A stretch of 64,000 bases of DNA from assembly GCA_035578175.1 (NCBI GenBank), contig JAQMRL010000008.1:87958541-88022540 (forward strand), given 5' to 3'. The stretch is from Catonia carolina. Taxonomy: Eukaryota; Arthropoda; Insecta; Hemiptera; Achilidae. The notes under the pieces were generated by a model. It was not told where the DNA came from. It saw only the letters and a program-made list of their open reading frames with translations, and ran no database searches. Of this stretch, positions 57,909 to 64,000 are shown in pieces. Numbering within the stretch: position 1 is the first letter of the stretch; every line of letters starts with the position of its first letter. The position numbers were made by a program, and so were the translations under genes.

Positions 57909-58523
57909 TAATGAAACAAAATTAGAAATGAAGTACAGACTTCTTTCACGCAAATCCAAGTTACCAACTACGTCCAAATTAACCATTTACAACTCCTACC
58001 TTCGACCAATATGGAGCTATGCCAGTCAGCTTTACTGCTGTGCAAAACCATCGGTATTGGCAAAGATTCAGCGTTTCCAATAAAAGTTTTTACGGAGGAT
58101 AGTTAACGCCCCATATTATGTAACCAATAAAACGCTACACTCAGACCTAAATGTACCCTACATAAATGACGTTTTCTTAAAACTATACACAAAATTTAGG
58201 AAGAAACTCGTGAACCACCATAACCCATTAATCTCAAATCTGGCTACGCAGACTCTCCCAAACAATCCAATAAGACGTCTGAAACGTCGATGGAGCCGGG
58301 ACCTCATCTATTAACGTAGTACTGTAATTGAATATCCATTAAAATGTTCTAAATGCTGCACTTAATGCTACACTTGTCTATTCACGTCGGAGCTCTGTCA
58401 TTGGACTGTGTCTCCACTCACGTTTATATACCATGTTAATTTTTCCCAAATTTTGTGATATCACATTCACTGATTGTTTCCAACAGATTGTGAATTTCCT
58501 AAATAGAAATAAAAAAAAAAAAG
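57909..58523 (+). mobile_element. LINE-J 3' fragment
   Basis: The plus strand from about 57909 encodes LLSRKSKLPTTSKLTIYNSY, LRPIWSYASQLYCCAKPSVL, KIQRFQ, an in-frame TAA at 58081-58083, FLRRIVNAPYYVTNKTLHSD, and a C-terminus RRLKRRWSRDLIY before TAA (58312-58314). It aligns throughout with the copies at 11152 and 60498. The 3' UTR ends in poly(A) at about 58511-58522. It is 5' truncated. Confidence 0.92.
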
Positions 58524-58860
58524 TTTAGGGTACTAAATTGTAAGTAAATTTAACGGTCCTCTGAGCTGTTATACTGTTATATCACATAGATATTATATTA
58601 TATACAAAAAAGGTTCTTTATCAGCGTCACCATGGTTATTTGGCACCCAAAATGTTTAATTTGCTCCCTCTGCACATGAATAATTTAAACGATAGGTATT
58701 TTAAAAGTTATATTCATGAATAGATAATTAATGTAGGAAGAGAAGATATAGAAAGGTTACTATCAAAATAAAGTTTTTTTGGCTCACTCATTTTTATATT
58801 ACGAGTATATTTTTCTAGTTCAATCGATTATATTGTTTGTTTGTTTTTAAAATTTATTAT
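58524..58860. other. AT-rich spacer
   Basis: Nothing recognised. Confidence 0.5.
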
Positions 58861-58871
58861 TACACTTATTT

Positions 58872-59022
58872 TTTTAAATTTATTTATTTAACGTCGCATC
58901 AACTACAAAAGTCATTAGCGACGACATTGGGGTGTAACTATATACGATGGAGGATGAAATGATTTTTTGTAACGTATGAAAATATGCCGTGCCTGAGTGG
59001 GATTCAAACCCACGACCGTATG
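58872..59022 (-). repeat. SINE-1 copy, 5' truncated, with 11-bp duplication
   Basis: The reverse complement starts at the B box (gtgggtttgaatcccac) and runs through the SINE-1 body to aacgttaaataaataaa. The direct repeat tacacttattt flanks it (58861-58871 and 59023-59033). The A-box half is missing. Confidence 0.9.
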
Positions 59023-59033
59023 TACACTTATTT

Positions 59034-60343
59034 CAGTTTTTTAAATAATTGTATAACTTAAGAATGTATTTAATTTTTTTTAAATAATTGTACATAAATA
59101 TTTAAAAAAGAGGAATGTTTTTGTTTTAAGCGCTGATTAATTTGTAAATCTCTCTTGTACTTTGTTACTAAATAAAAAATAAAACACCTACCGTAGAACA
59201 TTGCTTTTAGCCATAATTGGGGTAGGTCAATTTCCGCCAATTTCTATATTGCAAATTGTTGTAAATCTATTATAATTTTTTGAAATAATTCCTATGGAAC
59301 AAATTGTAAAAAAATATGGAAATAAAGTTTTATTATTACTCGTATTATAATATTACGGTAATATTTTGAATTAAAACGTAATAATTTATTTTAAATAAAT
59401 AATTTTATGAGAAAAATCCATTTAAATATGATAAATAGGTTACTACAATTATTTTCAGTTTGAAATTACTAACGGTGTATTTTATAATTGAACAGGAAGA
59501 AGTTCGACTAATTATATTACTATTGTTTTATTTTATTATTACATTAATAGGTATTATATATATAGTACAAAAGAGTAATGTTCAATCTTGAACAATTAAG
59601 TTCATGTCATAATTAACATTTTTTTAAACGTTATAATTGTTATTAATTAGAATAAAACAATAATTACAAGATGTAAAACAATTATTTTTTGATCAATATA
59701 ATTAATTAAAATTATATTTAACAACAGATGTACTACATTATCAAAAGAAAAATTTCAATAACTCTATGTAATTAAATATTCTTTAATTAAATAATGATTT
59801 CTTGTTCAAGAAGTTGTTAACTCAATTATATTTAATTAGGTTAGAGGTAGTTTTATAATTTACAAAATAACTAAATTGATCTGAAATAAAGAATGTATTA
59901 ACATGTTTTATTCATGATCATAAAATGAAGTAGTAAGCAGAATAAAATTTTATGTTCTCAAATAAATACATTTTTATACAGTTTTTATAAATAGTATTAC
60001 ATTGGTTTTTAAACTAGTTTAAATTTACATACATAAAATGTTATATTAATAACATAATAGTTCCAGAAAAATTCAAGTTTCATTTAGATTCCTTCCAACT
60101 GTTTACTATGCAGTAATACTAATATTCTATAAGATGCATCATTTTATGTTTTAATATACCAATGTATTAAGCTCGTCTCGATAAATAAATTTATTTGTAT
60201 TACGTATATTTAAACTACTGTGTAGATGATGTCTTATAATCGTTATTTTTATTGTCAATGTAAATTTTGTCGTAAAAATTTAGTACATAACGTAAGTAAA
60301 ACCTATATGCTGCTTCACGGTATATAGTAGGCCTACAACATTC
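59034..60343. other. AT-rich stretch
   Basis: Nothing recognised. The minus-strand frame 60215-60436 starts in the 3' UTR of the following LINE and is not a gene. Confidence 0.5.
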
Positions 60344-61800
60344 TTTTTTTTTGTCTTGAATTTTTATTACGGTACTGTACATTGAGCTGCACAATTTCCG
60401 TAAATGATATTTAAATGGTGGTGGGGAGTTTCGCATTAAGGAGAAGAGGTACCCAGTGGCACATTCTCCATTTGTAACTATGGGTATTATCCGTTATTTA
60501 GACCAAGAGGTCTCTACTCCATTTTCACCTTAGACGTCGCACAGGTGGAAAGTTCCTTGTAGCTAGATCACGGGCTAGTTGGTTTGGATGGACGTCTAGT
60601 CGTTCGTGAAATTTACTATACAAGGACGCGGTTAGCTCCTTCACTGTCGGAATTTTGAAATCGTCGTGGAGGGTTTTACTACTTACATAAAAAGGAGCGC
60701 CAGAAGCAAGTCTTAAGAATTTTGATTGAAAGGCCTGGATTGACTTTAAATTACTCTCTGTCGCTACTCCAAATAGCTGGACACCATAAGTCCAGATTGG
60801 TCTCAAAAGGGTTTTGTATAATAAAATTTTGGAGCGGAGGTTCAATTTTGATCGAGGGTTAATTAAGCAGTAGAGTAGCTTCTGGCGGCGGTTAAGTTCT
60901 AAACGTTTAGTACGCAGATGATGCTTCCAAGTTAGTCGTCTGTCAAGCCATAAACCAAGATACCGCACCACTCTGGCTTGGGGGATATGAACGTTATTCA
61001 GCATCACAGGTGGACAATTTTGACGTCGTAAGGTAAACGTAACCTGTGTTGACTTAACTGGGTTCCCCTTAATACGCCAACGGGTAAGCCAGTCCTGTAT
61101 TAATAAAAGATGTCGCTGTACTAACCTGGAAGCCTCATCCGCGCCCTTTTCCCGTACAAGAATTGCTGTGTCGTCAGCATACGTCGCGGTTACCGATGTG
61201 TCCAAAATAGGCATATCCGATGCAAATACGCTATATAAAAATGGGGATAGTATTGCCCCTTGGGGTACTCCAGCGTTAATTTTGTGCAGCTCAGAGTAAG
61301 CAGTACCGTACTGGACTTCAAAGAATCTATGCTCTAAAAATGATTTTACAACCAAATAGTACGAGTCACTTAAAACACTTTTCAATTTAAATAGTAGTCC
61401 ATCATGCCATACTTTTTCGAACGCGGAGCTGATATCCAAGAAAATGCCAGTGACATACTCTTTCCTTTCTAGACCCTCCGAAATGAAGTCCACCACTCGG
61501 TGCAGTTGTTGTGTTGTCGAATGCAGCGGCCGAAATCCAAATTGATGAGGTGGAATAATGTTGGCGTCTTCACATTGTATCTGCAAGCGTGGTAGTAAGA
61601 GGCGTTCGAATAATTTTCCTGTCGTCGGAAGGAGACTGATAGGACGGTAGGATGAAGGTAGGTAATACGGCTTTCTGGGCTTCAAGAAAAGCTTAACTAC
61701 GGCAAATTTCCATTGTCCAGGAACATACGCCACACGAAGGACTGCATTGAACAATAGTAGTAAAAAGCGTAAGCCATTTCTCGGTAGGTGTAAATAGGAC
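60344..61800 (-). mobile_element. LINE-J (Jockey-like) element, 5' truncated
   Basis: The minus-strand element includes most of the RT domain, the post-RT region, a 3' UTR with aataaaa and a 9-base poly(A) (60344-60352). Coding homology extends upstream of 61754 as LPRNGLRFLLLLFNAVLR and is lost near 61800, where the 5' truncation lies. It is the least decayed LINE in the window. Confidence 0.93.
60498..61790 (-). pseudogene. Jockey-like reverse transcriptase, nearly open
   Basis: A frame of over 400 codons is open to TGA (60525-60527). Numbering from 61754, motifs are YRPISLLP (36-43), QFGFRPLHST (71-80), FLDISSAFEKVWHDGL (105-120), AGVPQGAILSP (161-171) and the catalytic TYADDTAILV (191-200). 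The post-RT segment has RYLGLWLDRRLTW and LLYKTLLRPIWTYGVQLFG. The first Asp (FLD) and the ADD pair are kept, while the usual Asp of AFD is Glu. The TGA sits where sister copies have an Arg codon. Reading through it gives KWSRDLLV and a natural stop at 60498-60500. The protein lacks the endonuclease domain and the N-terminal RT. Confidence 0.94.
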
Positions 61801-62086
61801 TTTTTAAAAAAATTAGATTTTAATAAAGAGGAATTCGAATTCTTTACTGAAGTTTATATTCTCGGAACTTTTTTTAACTTTATCAGTGTTATTTACAATT
61901 TAATATACGTACATCTAGTAAATAGAGGATTGTGTTGTGCGATGATGGGTCCGAATATGACGTGAATAACTTAAGGGACAAAAGTACTGAATAGTAAGAC
62001 TCCTACAGATAATGTTTTTTATAATTTACAATATTTCTGTACTTCATCTTCTTGAAAACTTGAAAACCTCTTTTTAGTTTAAATCG
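61801..62086. other. AT-rich spacer
   Basis: Nothing recognised. Confidence 0.5.
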
Positions 62087-62796
62087 GTCATTTCAGAAAG
62101 CCCATAAGTAAAAAATTGTAACTTTTGGAAAAATTAAAAAACTGGTAATTTACTACGTTTCAATAAAAAAAATAATATTAAAATACATAATTTGTTCAGT
62201 TGCCTGTCCCCTTTAATATAAAATGTATACTTTCGTATTTTTAACGATAATCCACTCATTTAAAAAAAAGTTGAAAATTTTGTCTTAAGGTGTTTCTGAA
62301 ATAAATTAGAGTTAAATGCTAACCTGCGGTTTTTTTTTTGTAAAATACGTTGTTAGACCAGAAAAAAATTGTGTTTTACAATAGTAGTCATTTATTTATT
62401 TCACTGGTTTGCATCAGTGACTTTTTGTGCGGTAATAACAATTGAAATGCGTAACTTTCAGATAGAAAAATGTTGGTTTTCAGGACAATTTACGTTTTTC
62501 GTCATCGTCAATAAGATTAGTTATCTCCCTTAAAAATATTCTTGCATAGAATTTTTATACAGCCTTTTCCATTAGAAAGTAGAGCTTAAGCATAAAAACA
62601 TCATCCACTTTCATTTTTTAGTTAGAAGGAAGCACTTTATATCCTTAAGGATAACCTTATTCTTAGTGTTATATTACTTAAGGAAAGCCAGAATAATGTG
62701 ATTTTTGTAAGGATGGTGTGTTTATATTTAGTTCGTTCTAAAATGCACCAAATAAAAAAAATGTAACATTTTGACTTATGGGTTTTCTGAAATAAC
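62087..62796. mobile_element. Non-autonomous element with TIRs of about 30 bp
   Basis: The left end gtcatttcagaaagcccata and right end read inverted gttatttcagaaaacccata match at 18 of 20 and continue with agt(a/c)aaaa. Size is 710 bp and no coding frame is present. No clear target duplication could be fixed, so the superfamily is unassigned. Confidence 0.75.
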
Positions 62797-63561
62797 TGAT
62801 TCAGTTATAATAAGCACGATAAATTTAGGCGGGTGGGAGTTTGCTTTGTATTTCTCCACTTCCTCACCTCGCCAGTCCCACCAGTCGAGCAATTTCTCCT
62901 CTCTACTGCTCCTGTTAACTTTAAAATTTTAACTTATTTTAAAAATTACTTTACCCAATACGCTCAAAAAATGTACTACGCCTATAATATCTAATACACA
63001 TCAAGTGATAAATTTATTATATTTGCGATGTATGCATTTAAAAAAAATTAAATTAAAAAAAAGAAAAATTCAAACTATTATAATTTTGTGTTTAAAAATT
63101 AGCTTATCGTATTTGATTATACAAAACTACTGGACGTATGTTTTATTACCTGTAAAGTTTATATTTCGTACGAAAATTAAAACAAAATGTAAATTACATT
63201 ACAATTTATATGTTAATATATTCAAATTCGATTTATACTTTATTTATATTAATAATATATTATCCAACTGCAGTAAATAAATATAATACATAACAAATAC
63301 AGTAAATGAAAAAGTATAGTGAATAAACTACTTTTATTTAATCTAACACGTAGAAACAGTGTACTTTTTGTAAAACTTCAGGGATAACTCGACCCTCCTA
63401 AATATTTCGTTCTTAGTATAGGCTAGACGAAAATAATATTGTCTAAGTTAAAGCAAGAGTCAATCGTCAAAAAAAAGTTTTCGAAATGTATTTCTTCGTT
63501 ACTTTTGCATAGCAAATTATTTTAAACAAGTTGTAGGAATATTTGTTTTATTAAACAAACT
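62797..63561. other. AT-rich stretch
   Basis: No gene recognised. 62829-62915 is briefly C-rich (ccacttcctcacctcgccag). The frame 63005-63280 is Ile/Leu/Lys-rich and composition-driven. Confidence 0.45.
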
Positions 63562-63731
63562 TTTTTATTTATTTATAGTCACAACTGTTTGGTTATTGGT
63601 GACTACGGTGAATTATGTGATTGTAACATTGGGTTTTGACTTGTGAAAATTTGCAGACCCTGGTCGGGAATCGAACCCGGGACCTCCGCGTGGTAGGCTA
63701 ACGCACTAACCACTATGCTCCGAAGACGACC
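63562..63731 (-). repeat. SINE-2 copy
   Basis: The reverse complement starts ggtcgtcttcggagcatagt and has B box gggttcgattcccg. The body contains cacaagtcaaaacccaatg and the A/T tail follows. Confidence 0.87.
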
Positions 63732-63838
63732 AAGTAAACTTTGTTTAACGGCAATCAATAAATTTAAGAAAAAAGAAATGCCATTGCAAAATCAATAATA
63801 TTTTTTTTAAATTTCGACTTTTTAATTAAAATATCTCA

Positions 63839-63990
63839 GGCCATCTCTGTGGCAGTGGTTATGCTGCAAAGCGGATTTCCCGGGTTCGATTTCCGGTTAG
63901 AGTCTGGAAAATTGTTACACGTTTAAACTCAACGTTTCTTAACCCAATGAAGATGCTACTGACCAAAATATTGATGCGACTTTAAATAAT
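63839..63990 (+). repeat. SINE-2 copy
   Basis: The head ggccatctctgtggcagtgg, B box gggttcgatttccgg, and body with ctggaaaattgttacacg lead to the tail gatgcgactttaaataat. It lies in opposite orientation to the copy 110 bp upstream. Confidence 0.85.
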
Positions 63991-64000
63991 ATCTGTTTCA

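Noticed and set aside
1..64000. Integrated viral sequence or LTR retrotransposon
   Set aside because: No capsid, protease, integrase or viral polymerase motif and no long terminal repeats were recognised. All polymerase motifs seen are of non-LTR type.

Overview
The window looks like a stretch of insect nuclear genome, most likely hemipteran, although the order is inferred and not proven. It is strongly AT-rich and has no operons. It carries tRNA-derived SINEs with A and B boxes, Jockey-type and other arthropod-style LINE fragments, mariner, Tc1-like, pogo-like and TTAA-flanked DNA elements, and many microsatellites. No complete host gene can be read. A few short open stretches with plausible codon use are given as low-confidence exon candidates: 2237-2378 and 2648-2791 (minus), 31182-31347 (minus), 39035-39334 (plus) and 34150-34435 (minus).

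The repeat families were defined by comparing the window with itself. Rep-C is about 1 kb, has ten or more copies, and carries a TG/CA microsatellite at a fixed internal position. Rep-A is about 350 bp with six copies and begins near a shared aggtcatcagccgaaaggc-like motif. pB-D is a TTAA-flanked, piggyBac-like non-autonomous element with three copies. Sat-E is a degenerate tandem array seen twice. SINE-1, SINE-2 and SINE-3 are three tRNA-headed SINE groups. LINE-J is Jockey-like with six fragments. LINE-X is recognised by an HLIRTP-type post-RT region. LINE-R is recognised by an FADD reverse-transcriptase fragment. LINE-K is a label for two short LINE 3' ends with (GAA)n tails.

Layout. 0-10 kb: AT-rich sequence, two candidate exons, a LINE-R 3' end, a foldback element, a Rep-A copy split by a deleted Tc1-like transposon, a SINE and a longer LINE-R fragment. 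10-21 kb: a near-perfect 560-bp palindrome, a LINE-J fragment, an inverted pair of Rep-C copies, a dead mariner, SINEs and a third Rep-C copy. 21-33 kb: Sat-E, LINE ends, a pogo-like remnant, a LINE-X fragment, Rep-C copies and a candidate exon. 33-41 kb: a heavily nested block of Sat-E split by Rep-C, LINE-X fragments with a SINE inside, and a pB-D element that sits in a SINE tail and itself contains a LINE. 41-52 kb: two more pB-D copies, LINE-X, and a three-level nest of Rep-C, pogo-like element and SINE-1. 52-64 kb: LINE fragments, a Rep-C copy with an internal duplication, two TIR elements, the largest Jockey reverse-transcriptase open frame (409 codons), and SINEs.

Nothing here works as a pathway. 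The biology is transposon accumulation, nesting and decay. The best-supported unusual observation is a LINE insertion at 40107-40339. Its 5' junction carries a 45-nt patch identical to sequence 1.35 kb upstream, and it is bounded by an 11-bp target-site duplication. All calls come from reading the sequence, with no database search, and family names rest on remembered motifs.
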